From JANOAR01 sp031411235 (lineage in GTDB: Bacteria > Verrucomicrobiota > Verrucomicrobiia > Verrucomicrobiales > Verrucomicrobiaceae), in assembly GCA_031411235.1 (NCBI GenBank), contig JANOAR010000240.1, positions 1-15,400 on the forward strand: DNA of 15,400 nt, written 5' to 3'. Under the pieces are notes generated by a model, which saw nothing but the letters and a program-made list of their open reading frames with translations, was not told where the DNA came from and ran no database searches. Positions 7,848-15,400 of this stretch are shown here, one piece after another (position 1 is the first letter of the stretch; each line of letters opens with the position of its first letter). Made by a program: the position numbers and the translations under genes.

Positions 7848-10800
7848 ATGCCCAAGAGTTCCGTTTCCACTGCCCCTGCCAAGCCTTCAACCAACAAGCC
7901 CTCGACCAAGCTCGGAGCCCTGCCATTGCCTGCATCGCAGCAGACCATCCGCATTCGCGGTGCGAGGCAGAACAACCTGAAGGGCATCGACCTCGACTTG
8001 CCACTGGGCAAGCTCAGCGTCATCACAGGGCCGAGCGGATCGGGCAAGTCGTCGCTGGCTTTCGATACCATTTATGCCGAGGGGCAGCGGCGCTACGTCG
8101 AGACCTTCTCGCCGTACACGCGGCAATTTTTTGAGCGCATGGACAAGCCGCTCGTGGATAGCATCGAAGGCATCCCACCGGCCATCGCCATTGAACAGGT
8201 GAACAACATCCGCAGCACGCGCTCGACGGTGGGCACGATCACCGAGATCAACGACTACTTGAAGATGATCTTCCCGCGCTTGGCCGAAGCGACCTGCCCC
8301 GAGTGCCAGCGCTCGGTGAAACCCGACACCGCAGAGAGCATCATGCGCGAGCTGCTTGCCCAGCATCCGGGCGAGGCCGCGCTGGTAGTCTTTCCTGTGC
8401 CCGTGCCCGCGAAGACCGATGCGCTGGACTTCGCGAGCTTTCTCCAAGGCCAAGGTTTCCTTCGCATCTGGCTGTATGGCAGCGTCGTGCGGCTCGATGA
8501 TGCCGCCGCGCTGAAGGGCCGCGCGCTGCCTGCACAAGTCTATGTCGTGCAGGATCGCGTGACGCTGGAGGCCAAGCAGCAGGCGCGTTTGAGCGAGGCT
8601 GTGGAGGCATCGCTGCGGTATGGGAAAGGTAGGATGGGCATCCTGCCCGTCGCCAGTAGCGCGGGCGTCTCGCCTGCATCCGGTGCAGAGGGCATTCTGT
8701 CCTCCCCAGATAAGCCCACAAAAATCGTGTCGGCTAAAAAAGGGCAAGATGCCCTCGGCACCCGAGACGGGCGAGACGCCCATCCTACCCACCAACTCCT
8801 CAGCTTCTCCACTGACTGGCATTGCGCGCACTGCGATCAATCCATGCCCGCGCCTACGCATGGCCTGTTCAGTTTCAACAGCCCCGTCGGAGCTTGCCCC
8901 ACTTGCCGGGGCTTCGGCAAAACCCTGGGCCTCGACATGCACAAGGCCATCCCCGATGAGACGCTGAGCATCGAAGGTGGTCTGGTGAAAGCCTTCTCGG
9001 GCCAAGCCTACGCGGAGTGCCAGACCGATCTCATCACCGCTGCCTTGAAGCGCGGCGTGGACATCGACAAGCCCTTTGAGGGCTTGTCCAAAGACGACCG
9101 CAAGTGGCTCATCGAAGGCACGCGCGCTGATCCCGAGGAAGCGCACAAACGCGGCGAGTGGTATGGCGTTCGCGGCTTCTTCAAGTGGCAAGAAAGCCGC
9201 GCGTATAAGATGCATGTGCGCGTCTTCCTCAGTCGCTACCGCGCCTACACCGAGTGCGGCGACTGCGGCGGCGGACGCTTGAAAAAGGAAGCCTACAACT
9301 ACCGCGTCGGCCCGCACACCATCGCTGATCTGTGGGCACTGCCCGTCACCGAGTTGCAAAAGGTCGTCGATGCCTGGCCTGTGAAAGCCAGCGATCACGC
9401 GATGAAAATGCTGCGCGATGAAGTGCTCGCGCGCCTCAGCTACATGGAGCGCGCAGGCCTCGGCTACCTCAATCTCGACCGCCAAACGCGCACGCTCAGC
9501 GGTGGCGAATTGCAGCGCGTCAATCTCACCACTTGCCTCGGTGCCTCGCTGGTGAACACGCTCTTCGTGCTCGACGAGCCCAGCATCGGCCTGCATCCGC
9601 GCGACATCGGCAGGCTTATCGGCGTGATGGAAGGGCTGCGCGACAAGGGCAACACGCTGCTCGTCGTCGAGCACGAAGAGAGCGTCATGCAGGCCGCTGA
9701 TCACCTCATCGACATCGGCCCTGGGCGCGGCGAAAAGGGCGGCCAGCTCGTCTTCGCAGGCAGCATGGATGCGCTCGCGAGCCACCGCGGCGAATCGCTC
9801 ACAGGTGACTATTTGTTTGGCAGAAAGAGCATCCCCGTGCCGACGACAAGGCGCAAAGCCAAGACCTATATCGGCATCAAAGGCGCACGGCATCACAACC
9901 TTCAACGCATCGACGTCAGCATCCCGCTCGGTGTCTTCTGCTGCGTCACTGGCGTCTCGGGTTCGGGCAAAAGCACGCTGATCCACGACGTGCTCTACCG
10001 CAACATGCAGCGCCTGCGCGGCGAGCCCTGTGAGGACGAACCTGGCCGAGTCAGCAGCATCGTCGGGCATGAGCGCGTGGGCACCGTGGTCATGGTGGAT
10101 CAGTCGCCGCTGGCTCGCACCCCGCGCAGTACGCCTGCGGTTTTCATCGGCGTCTTCGAGATCATCCGCGCCCTTTTTGCCGAGACGGAGGAAGCGAAAG
10201 CAGCGGGCAAGACACCTGGATTTTTCAGCTTCAACAGCGGCGAAGGACGCTGCGAGCGCTGCTGGGGTAATGGCTTCGAGAAGATCGAAATGCAGTTTTT
10301 GAGCGACCTCTACGTGAGCTGTCCCGAGTGCGAAGGGAAGCGCTACCAGCAGCCCGCGCTGAAGTTTTTGTTCAACGGCAAGAGCATCCACGATGTGCTG
10401 TGTCTGACCATTGATGACGCCGTGGAGTGGTTCGGTGGGATGGGCGTCTCGCCTGCATCCGGTGCATCGAGCACCTTGCCCGATACTAGAACGCACACGA
10501 CCACCGTGTCCGCCACCGCTTCGACCAAAGCGCTATCGGGCAGAATGCCCGATGTACTGGGGACGGGCGAGACGCCCATCCTACCAAAAAAATGCGCCAA
10601 CATCGTGCGCCAGCTTGCCCTGCTGCAAGAAGCCGGGCTCGGCTACCTGCGACTCGGTCAACCTCTGAACACGCTCTCTGGAGGCGAGGCACAGCGCTTG
10701 AAACTCGTGGGTCATCTGCTCGAAGGCTCCAGCACGGGGCCTGCCATTCGCAGCTCGACAAAGACCTCCGTGCTCTTGCTCGATGAGCCCACCACGGGCC

Positions 10801-13800
10801 TGCACTTCGACGACATCGCGATACTGGTGAAGCTGCTTCAGCGCCTCGTCGATGAAGGTCACTCGCTGCTCGTCATCGAGCACAACATGGAAGTCATTAA
10901 ATGCGCCGACTGGGTCATTGACCTCGGCCCCGAGGGTGGTGAAGCGGGTGGTTTGATCGTCGCCACGGGCACGCCAGAGGACGTGGCAAAAGTTGCCGAA
11001 AGCTACACAGGCCGCTATTTGAGCGACACGCTAAGATCGAAGCCAACACGCATCAACGAAGCCTCCGCGAAGTATGGAGCGAAGCTCGTTTTCAATAAAA
11101 CCATCAACCATCAACCATCAACCATCAACGAATCCGCCACCGCCATCTCCATCCGAGGCGCACGCGAGCACAACCTCAAAAACATCTCGCTCGACATCCC
11201 GCGCGACCAGTTCGTCGTCGTCACGGGCCTCAGCGGCAGCGGCAAATCCAGCCTCGCGTTTGACCTCGTGTTTGCCGAAGGCCAGCGTCGTTTCCTCGAC
11301 AGCATGTCCGTCTATGCCCGCACCTTTGTCGAGCAGATGGAGAAGCCCGATGTGGATGTCATCACCGGCGTGCCGCCCACCGTCGCCATTGAGCAGCGCA
11401 TCTCGCGCGGCGGCGGCAAATCGACCGTCGCCACCGTCACCGAGGTCTATCATTTCCTGCGTCTGCTCTTCGCCAAGCTCGGCACCCAGCACTGTCCGCA
11501 GTGCCACATCCCGGTGAAGAAACAGAGCACGCAGGCCATCGTGCAAACTGTCGCGAGCTATGCCAAGCAGGGCACCGTGCACATCCTCGCGCCACTCATC
11601 AAAGCGCGGAAGGGTTTTCATAACGAGGTCGCTGAGCACGCCCGCAAGCACGGCATCGAGACGCTGCTCGTTGATGGAGACTTCAAGGACACGATCAACT
11701 TCAAGCGCTTGGAGCGCTTCAAGGAACACACCATTGATGCGGTCATCGAGCGCACCGACAAGACCGCCAGCGAGGACAGCCTGCGGCCCAAAATCGAGCA
11801 AGCGCTGAAGATGGGCAAAGGCACTTTAAAAGTGCGCCTCGCCGACAAGTCCATCCACATCCTCAACACCGAAATGAGCTGCCCCACATGCAGCACTTCG
11901 TTTGAAGAACTCGACCCTCGGCTCTTCAGCTTCAACAGCCCGCATGGCTGGTGCAAGACATGCCGAGGCTTCGGCTTGGTGGGCGGCAAAGCGAAGAGCC
12001 AAGAGCGTCGCGATGATGTGTCCATGCTCGAACAGGAGATGGAAGAAGAGCGCAAATTCCGCGCCGAAGACGATGAGGAAGAAACACCGCGCGTGGTGTG
12101 TCCCACCTGTGCCGGGAGCCGCATCAATGCAGTGGGCAGAGCCGTGCGCATACGTAGGATGGGCGTCTCGCCTGTCCCAAGTGTAGCGGGCATCTTGCCC
12201 GGCAAAGCATCGCCAATCGTGTCGGCTAACTTCACAACCCCTAGCAAAGCCAACACGAAGCAACTAAAACCCAAGGCCGCTCGCTCGGGCAAGATGCCCG
12301 AGTCACTTGGGACGGGCGAGACGCCCATCCTACATTCGGCAGGCGAGACACCCACCGACATCGCCATCGAAGACATCGCCAAGCTCAGCGCCATCGATGC
12401 AGCGCAGCTCATCAGCACGCTCAACTTTGAAGGCACCGAAGCCATCATCGCCCGCGACATCGTCAGCGAGATCGGCCAGCGCTTGCACTTCATGAAAGAG
12501 GTCGGCCTCGGCTACCTCCAACTCAGCCGCAGCGCCGACACCCTCAGCGGTGGCGAGGCCCAGCGCATTCGACTCAGCGCGCAGCTTGGCAGCAACCTGC
12601 GCGGCGTCTTGTACGTGCTCGACGAGCCCACCATCGGCCTGCATCCGCGCGATAACGAGAACCTGCTCAACACCCTCGTAGCCCTGCGCGACAAAGGCAA
12701 CTCGCTGCTCGTCGTCGAGCATGACGACGAGACCATGAAACGCGCCGACACCATCATCGACCTCGGCCCCGGCGCAGGCCGACTCGGCGGTGAAGTCATC
12801 AGCCAAGGCACCCTCGCTCACATCCTCGCGGATAAAGCCAGCGTCACCGGCCAAGCCATGCGCCACCCCCAGCGTCACCCTTCGCGAGGCAAGCGCCGCC
12901 CCCTACCAAAGGCTAACGCCAAGCAAGGCTGGCTCACGATCAAAGGTGCCACCGCGAACAACCTCAAAGGCATCGACGTCACCATCCCGCTTGGCTGCCT
13001 GACCATCCTCACGGGCGTCAGCGGCAGCGGCAAAAGCAGCCTCATGCACAGCGCGCTCAGTCCCGCCGTGCGCGCCGCCATTGCCAAAACGGCAAACGGC
13101 AAACGGCAAACGACGCCCCAGACTTGGGCATCCCTGAGTGGCTTCGAGAACCTCGAATACGTCCACGAAGTCGATCAATCGCCCATCGGCAAAACCTCGC
13201 GCAGTTGCCCCGCGACCTACGTCGGCATCTGGGACGACATTCGCAAGCTCTTCGCCCAAGTCCCGCTTGCCCGAGCACGCGGCTACACCGCCAGCCGCTT
13301 CTCCTTCAACACCGAAGGCGGACGCTGCGAAGCCTGCGGCGGCAACGGCGAAATCAAAGTCGAGATGAACTTCCTCCCCACCACCCGCGTGCATTGCGAA
13401 GTCTGCCGAGGCCAGCGCTTCAACGCCGCCACCCTCGAAGTCGAATACAATGGCAAGCACATCGGCGACGTCATGAAGCTCAGCATCGACGAAGCCGCCG
13501 AGTTCTTCTCCCCCGTCAGCAAGATTGCCCGACCGTTAAAACTCCTCGCCGACACCGGCCTCGGCTACCTCCAGCTAGGCCAGCCAAGCCCCACCCTCAG
13601 CGGCGGCGAGGCCCAACGCATCAAGCTCGTCACCGAGCTGCGCAGCGGCGATGGCCGAACGAATAAGGAGCGCTTGAAAGGCATCACCAAGGCTGGCAAG
13701 CGCAACCTCTACCTCATCGAAGAGCCCACCATCGGCCTGCACGTCAGCGACGTCGCGCGCCTCATCGACGTGCTGCATCGCCTCGTCGATGAAGGCCACA

Positions 13801-13961
13801 CCGTCGTCGTCATCGAGCACCACCCCGACGTCTATGCCGAAGCCGACTACCTCATCGACATCGGCCCCGAAGCCGGCGAACTCGGCGGCGAAGTCGTCGC
13901 CGCAGGCACGCCGGAGGAAGTGAAGAAGAGTAAGGTCAGCCGGACGGCGCGGTTTTTGTGA
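7848..13961 (+). CDS. uvrA: Tandem double-length excinuclease ABC subunit A with in-frame repeat insertions
   Basis: 2037 residues, about twice the usual ~940: two complete UvrA units in one chain, as in chlamydial UvrA (roughly 1800 aa). UvrA scans DNA for lesions and loads UvrB in nucleotide excision repair. Four ATPase domains are visible. Walker A motifs: GPSGSGKS (~61-68), GVSGSGKS (702-709), GLSGSGKS (1127-1134), GVSGSGKS (1723-1730). LSGGE signatures: 550, 943, 1566, 1917. Walker B: LDEP at 576, 979 and 1592, but IEEP at 1958. Each unit has both zinc modules: Cys326/329/350/353 and 802/805/825/828, then 1345/1348/1369/1372 and 1827/1830/1850/1853. Three palindromic repeats (residues ~261-314, 863-912, 1436-1495) and two heptamer tracts (~1085-1094, ~1748-1754) interrupt family-conserved sequence without breaking the frame. 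The ATG at 7848 precedes a Ser/Pro/Lys-rich tail and then the usual IRIRGARQNNLKGIDL. No Shine-Dalgarno is visible. Confidence 0.97.
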   Translation: MPKSSVSTAPAKPSTNKPSTKLGALPLPASQQTIRIRGARQNNLKGIDLDLPLGKLSVITGPSGSGKSSLAFDTIYAEGQRRYVETFSPYTRQFFERMDKPLVDSIEGIPPAIAIEQVNNIRSTRSTVGTITEINDYLKMIFPRLAEATCPECQRSVKPDTAESIMRELLAQHPGEAALVVFPVPVPAKTDALDFASFLQGQGFLRIWLYGSVVRLDDAAALKGRALPAQVYVVQDRVTLEAKQQARLSEAVEASLRYGKGRMGILPVASSAGVSPASGAEGILSSPDKPTKIVSAKKGQDALGTRDGRDAHPTHQLLSFSTDWHCAHCDQSMPAPTHGLFSFNSPVGACPTCRGFGKTLGLDMHKAIPDETLSIEGGLVKAFSGQAYAECQTDLITAALKRGVDIDKPFEGLSKDDRKWLIEGTRADPEEAHKRGEWYGVRGFFKWQESRAYKMHVRVFLSRYRAYTECGDCGGGRLKKEAYNYRVGPHTIADLWALPVTELQKVVDAWPVKASDHAMKMLRDEVLARLSYMERAGLGYLNLDRQTRTLSGGELQRVNLTTCLGASLVNTLFVLDEPSIGLHPRDIGRLIGVMEGLRDKGNTLLVVEHEESVMQAADHLIDIGPGRGEKGGQLVFAGSMDALASHRGESLTGDYLFGRKSIPVPTTRRKAKTYIGIKGARHHNLQRIDVSIPLGVFCCVTGVSGSGKSTLIHDVLYRNMQRLRGEPCEDEPGRVSSIVGHERVGTVVMVDQSPLARTPRSTPAVFIGVFEIIRALFAETEEAKAAGKTPGFFSFNSGEGRCERCWGNGFEKIEMQFLSDLYVSCPECEGKRYQQPALKFLFNGKSIHDVLCLTIDDAVEWFGGMGVSPASGASSTLPDTRTHTTTVSATASTKALSGRMPDVLGTGETPILPKKCANIVRQLALLQEAGLGYLRLGQPLNTLSGGEAQRLKLVGHLLEGSSTGPAIRSSTKTSVLLLDEPTTGLHFDDIAILVKLLQRLVDEGHSLLVIEHNMEVIKCADWVIDLGPEGGEAGGLIVATGTPEDVAKVAESYTGRYLSDTLRSKPTRINEASAKYGAKLVFNKTINHQPSTINESATAISIRGAREHNLKNISLDIPRDQFVVVTGLSGSGKSSLAFDLVFAEGQRRFLDSMSVYARTFVEQMEKPDVDVITGVPPTVAIEQRISRGGGKSTVATVTEVYHFLRLLFAKLGTQHCPQCHIPVKKQSTQAIVQTVASYAKQGTVHILAPLIKARKGFHNEVAEHARKHGIETLLVDGDFKDTINFKRLERFKEHTIDAVIERTDKTASEDSLRPKIEQALKMGKGTLKVRLADKSIHILNTEMSCPTCSTSFEELDPRLFSFNSPHGWCKTCRGFGLVGGKAKSQERRDDVSMLEQEMEEERKFRAEDDEEETPRVVCPTCAGSRINAVGRAVRIRRMGVSPVPSVAGILPGKASPIVSANFTTPSKANTKQLKPKAARSGKMPESLGTGETPILHSAGETPTDIAIEDIAKLSAIDAAQLISTLNFEGTEAIIARDIVSEIGQRLHFMKEVGLGYLQLSRSADTLSGGEAQRIRLSAQLGSNLRGVLYVLDEPTIGLHPRDNENLLNTLVALRDKGNSLLVVEHDDETMKRADTIIDLGPGAGRLGGEVISQGTLAHILADKASVTGQAMRHPQRHPSRGKRRPLPKANAKQGWLTIKGATANNLKGIDVTIPLGCLTILTGVSGSGKSSLMHSALSPAVRAAIAKTANGKRQTTPQTWASLSGFENLEYVHEVDQSPIGKTSRSCPATYVGIWDDIRKLFAQVPLARARGYTASRFSFNTEGGRCEACGGNGEIKVEMNFLPTTRVHCEVCRGQRFNAATLEVEYNGKHIGDVMKLSIDEAAEFFSPVSKIARPLKLLADTGLGYLQLGQPSPTLSGGEAQRIKLVTELRSGDGRTNKERLKGITKAGKRNLYLIEEPTIGLHVSDVARLIDVLHRLVDEGHTVVVIEHHPDVYAEADYLIDIGPEAGELGGEVVAAGTPEEVKKSKVSRTARFL
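8629..8788. repeat. Palindromic repeat copy A inside uvrA
   Basis: Right end GGCGAGACGCCCATCCTAC; left end GTAGGATGGGC followed by 27 extra bases before GTCTCGCC resumes. The arms are imperfect reverse complements (GCATCCGGTGCAGAGGGCAT against ATGCCCTCGGCACC). The centre holds ATCGTGTCGGCTAA (8725-8738), identical to copy C. It is translated as RMGILPV...IVSA...GRDAHPT, between LRYGKG and the first zinc-module Cys pair of UvrA unit 1. No target-site duplication is evident. Confidence 0.9.
10435..10584. repeat. Palindromic repeat copy B inside uvrA
   Basis: 150 bases, exactly 50 codons. Left end GTGGGATGGGCGTCTCGCC differs by one base from the family consensus; right end GGCGAGACGCCCATCCTAC is exact. 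The central core (10503-10516) matches copies A and C at about 10 of 14 positions, so this copy is the most diverged. It is translated as GMGVSPASG...GRMPDVLGTGETPIL and sits between the EWF helix and the IVRQLALLQEAGLGY segment ahead of the second LSGGE, a place where ordinary UvrA has only a short loop. Confidence 0.9.
11101..11128 (+). repeat. Heptanucleotide tract CCATCAA x4 in uvrA
   Basis: Four perfect tandem copies of CCATCAA, translated as part of NKTINHQPSTINES, lie in the linker between UvrA unit 1 and unit 2. A CATCAACGAA direct repeat (11051-11060 and 11123-11132) brackets the region, suggesting local duplication. Since 7 is not a multiple of 3, any copy-number change shifts the uvrA frame. 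Confidence 0.95.
12154..12333. repeat. Palindromic repeat copy C inside uvrA
   Basis: 180 bases, 60 codons, with perfect terminal inverted repeats GTAGGATGGGCGTCTCGCC and GGCGAGACGCCCATCCTAC. Inner arms also pair (CTTGCCCGGC against CGGGCAAGATGCCCG), and the core ATCGTGTCGGCTAA (12215-12228) equals that of copy A. It is translated as RMGVSPVPSVAG...GKMPESLGTGETPIL and lies between the AGSRINAVGRAVRI strand and IAIEDIAKLSAID of UvrA unit 2. It is the best-preserved copy and so probably the youngest. Confidence 0.92.
12336..12354. repeat. Remnant end of a further palindromic repeat next to copy C
   Basis: GGCAGGCGAGACACCCACC resembles the right terminus of the same repeat family (GGCGAGACGCCCATCC) and repeats the coding pattern: GTGETPIL is followed by SAGETPT. 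It may be a decayed neighbouring copy or a partial duplication of the copy C end. Confidence 0.5.
13090..13110 (+). repeat. Heptanucleotide tract CGGCAAA x3 in uvrA
   Basis: Three perfect tandem copies of CGGCAAA, flanked by near-copies, are translated as KTANGKRQTT. They follow the fourth Walker A helix and precede the conserved VHEVDQSPIGKTSRS block of UvrA. A change of one copy would shift the frame in the last quarter of the protein. Confidence 0.9.
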
Positions 13962-14030
13962 GTGCTGTCGCGATGTTCATCATCCGTCCGTGCTTTCGCC
14001 TTTGAGGTGTGCTATGGCTCCAGGCTCTTT

Positions 14031-15400
14031 ATGAAACCTGAACTCCTCTCGCCTGCGGGCAACTGGGACTGCGCGCGTGCGGCAGTCGCCAACGGTGCCG
14101 ATGCGATCTTTTTCGGCCTCGCCCGCTTCAATGCCCGGCTGCGTGCGGACAATTTCACCAACGCCGATCTGCCCGAGCTGATGACCTTTCTGCACTCGCA
14201 CGGGGTGAAGGGTTACGTGACTTTTAACACGCTCATTTTCACCAGCGAGCTGGCCGATGCGGAGGCACAACTGCGCGAAATCGAAGCGGCGGGCGTGGAT
14301 GCGGTGATCGTGCAAGACCTGGGCCTGGCGCGCATGGTGAAGGCGATTGCGCCGAGGGTGCGGCTGCACGCTTCGACGCAGATGACGATCACCTCGCCCG
14401 AGGGGCTGGCCTTCGCCGGGCGCTTGGGCATCGACCAAGCGGTGCTGGCTCGCGAGCTGAGTTTGCGGGAGCTGGAGCGCTTTAAAGCGGCAGCGCTGGA
14501 GGCCGATACGCTGCCGGTGCCGCTGGAAGTCTTCGTCCACGGCGCGCTCTGCGTGGCCTACTCGGGGCAGTGTTTGACGAGTGAATCCCTGGGCCGTCGC
14601 AGTGCCAATCGCGGCGAGTGCGCGCAGGCTTGCCGGATGCCCTACGAGCTGATCGTCGATGGCCAGCCGCAGGATTTGGGCGACAAACGCTACTTGCTCA
14701 GCCCGCAGGATTTGGCGGCGATCGACGAGATCCCGGCGCTGATCCAACTGGGCATCAAGAGCTTCAAAATCGAGGGCCGACTGAAGACGCCCGAATACGT
14801 CGCGGCGGTGACGAGCGCCTATCGCAAGGCCATGGACGCCGCGCTCACGGGCCGCGCGGTCAAGGACGCTGTGACCGAGGCCGACCGCTACGCGATGGAG
14901 ATGACCTTCTCGCGCGGCCTCTACCCCGGCTGGATGCACGGCGTGAATCATCAGGAACTGGTGGGCGCTCGCTACGGCAAAAAGCGTGGCCCTTTCATCG
15001 GCCAAATCATGCGCCATCTGGAGCGCGACGGCATCGAACTCGATGCGCTGCACATCGCGATGAAGCCCGGCGATGGCGTGGTCTTCGAAAACCCGCGCGA
15101 CACCAATGACGAGCAGGGGGGGCGCGTCTATGAAGTCAGCGGCACCAAGCTCGCCTTTCAGCATGATCGCCTGGACTGGAGCGCGCTGCCGCTCGGCACC
15201 CGGCTCTATAAAACCGACGATCCCGCGCTGAATAAGCAACTGCGCCACAGCTTTGAAAACGACATCCCGCTGCGCAAGCAACGCACGCTGGACTTGAAGG
15301 TCACAGGCACTGTCGGCACGTCCCTGCGCATCGAGTGCGGGGCCGTCGCCGTGGAGTCGGCAATGGAGTTGCAACAAGCCCAAAAGCGCCCGCTCACCCT
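14031..15400 (+). CDS. U32 peptidase-family protein, RlhA/YdcP-type, 3' end outside window
   Basis: 456 codons are visible with no stop before the window end. The start MKPELLSPAGNWDCARAAV and the following NGADAIFFGL are the usual beginning of U32 proteins, which have a TIM-barrel fold. The Cys cluster CVAYSGQC (Cys174, Cys181) and NRGECAQACRMPY (Cys197, Cys201) is the U32 signature, followed by LLSPQDL and IKSFKIEGRLKTPEYV (about 223-263). Past residue 320 the chain continues into GARYGKKRGPFIGQI and LYKTDDPALNKQLR, matching the longer RlhA/YdcP branch with a C-terminal DUF3656-like region rather than the short TrhP/YegQ type. RlhA hydroxylates a cytidine of 23S rRNA in E. coli; assigning that exact substrate here is inference. 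The gene starts 69 bases after uvrA on the same strand with no terminator seen between, so co-transcription is possible. Confidence 0.9.
   Translation, partial: MKPELLSPAGNWDCARAAVANGADAIFFGLARFNARLRADNFTNADLPELMTFLHSHGVKGYVTFNTLIFTSELADAEAQLREIEAAGVDAVIVQDLGLARMVKAIAPRVRLHASTQMTITSPEGLAFAGRLGIDQAVLARELSLRELERFKAAALEADTLPVPLEVFVHGALCVAYSGQCLTSESLGRRSANRGECAQACRMPYELIVDGQPQDLGDKRYLLSPQDLAAIDEIPALIQLGIKSFKIEGRLKTPEYVAAVTSAYRKAMDAALTGRAVKDAVTEADRYAMEMTFSRGLYPGWMHGVNHQELVGARYGKKRGPFIGQIMRHLERDGIELDALHIAMKPGDGVVFENPRDTNDEQGGRVYEVSGTKLAFQHDRLDWSALPLGTRLYKTDDPALNKQLRHSFENDIPLRKQRTLDLKVTGTVGTSLRIECGAVAVESAMELQQAQKRPLT

Noticed and set aside
7887..10496. Long open frame on the minus strand (869 codons) opposite uvrA
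   Set aside because: It mirrors uvrA codons in GC-rich sequence, has no recognisable motif, and reads through the palindromic inserts on their reverse strand; the plus strand carries all UvrA motifs.
8629..12333. CRISPR array or integron-like cassettes
   Set aside because: The repeat copies are about 1.6-1.8 kb apart, are translated within uvrA and have inverted rather than direct ends, with no regular spacers.
13962..14030. Rho-independent terminator between uvrA and the U32 gene
   Set aside because: No GC-rich stem followed by a T run is present in the 69-base gap.
13980..15383. Minus-strand open frame of 467 codons opposite the U32 gene
   Set aside because: The plus-strand frame has the full U32 signature; the antisense product is Arg/His/Gln-rich with no family features.

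Overview
The window is a GC-rich stretch of a bacterial chromosome. It holds a leftward potassium-uptake operon (kdpABC-kdpDE) and, divergently, a rightward pair: a giant tandem-duplicated uvrA and the start of a U32-family (RlhA/YdcP-type) gene. The double-length UvrA (about 2040 residues, four ATPase domains) is an architecture known from Chlamydiae and relatives. Together with the dense short palindromic repeats and the near absence of Shine-Dalgarno sequences, it suggests the PVC group, most likely Verrucomicrobiota. That placement is inference, not a database result.

Layout. 1-120 (-): N-terminus of kdpE. 117-2816 (-): kdpD, interrupted by one in-frame amber codon at 2358-2360 that separates the ATP-binding KdpD domain from the rest of the kinase. 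2820-3374 (-) kdpC, 3392-5467 (-) kdpB and 5480-7147 (-) kdpA form a tight operon with gaps of 3 to 17 bases; no kdpF is seen. 7148-7847 is a divergent intergenic region with a candidate KdpE-type direct repeat, a ~300-base imperfect inverted repeat made of nested hairpins, about 220 bases I cannot explain, and a candidate uvrA promoter. 7848-13961 (+) is uvrA. 14031-15400 (+) is the U32 gene, cut by the window end.

The most striking feature lies inside uvrA. Three copies of one palindromic repeat family (termini GTAGGATGGGCGTCTCGCC / GGCGAGACGCCCATCCTAC, 150-180 bp each) and two heptanucleotide microsatellites (CCATCAA x4, CGGCAAA x3) sit in the coding sequence without breaking the frame. 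They add roughly 165 residues, and the three palindromic copies fall between conserved blocks. This resembles the Rickettsia palindromic elements that insert into protein genes, but the sequence family is different.

How the genes work together: KdpA/B/C form the high-affinity K+-transporting P-type ATPase, and KdpD/KdpE form the two-component system that normally switches it on under K+ limitation or osmotic stress. The split in KdpD may change or abolish this control. UvrA is the damage-recognition ATPase of nucleotide excision repair and is unrelated to the Kdp system. The U32 protein probably takes part in RNA hydroxylation.
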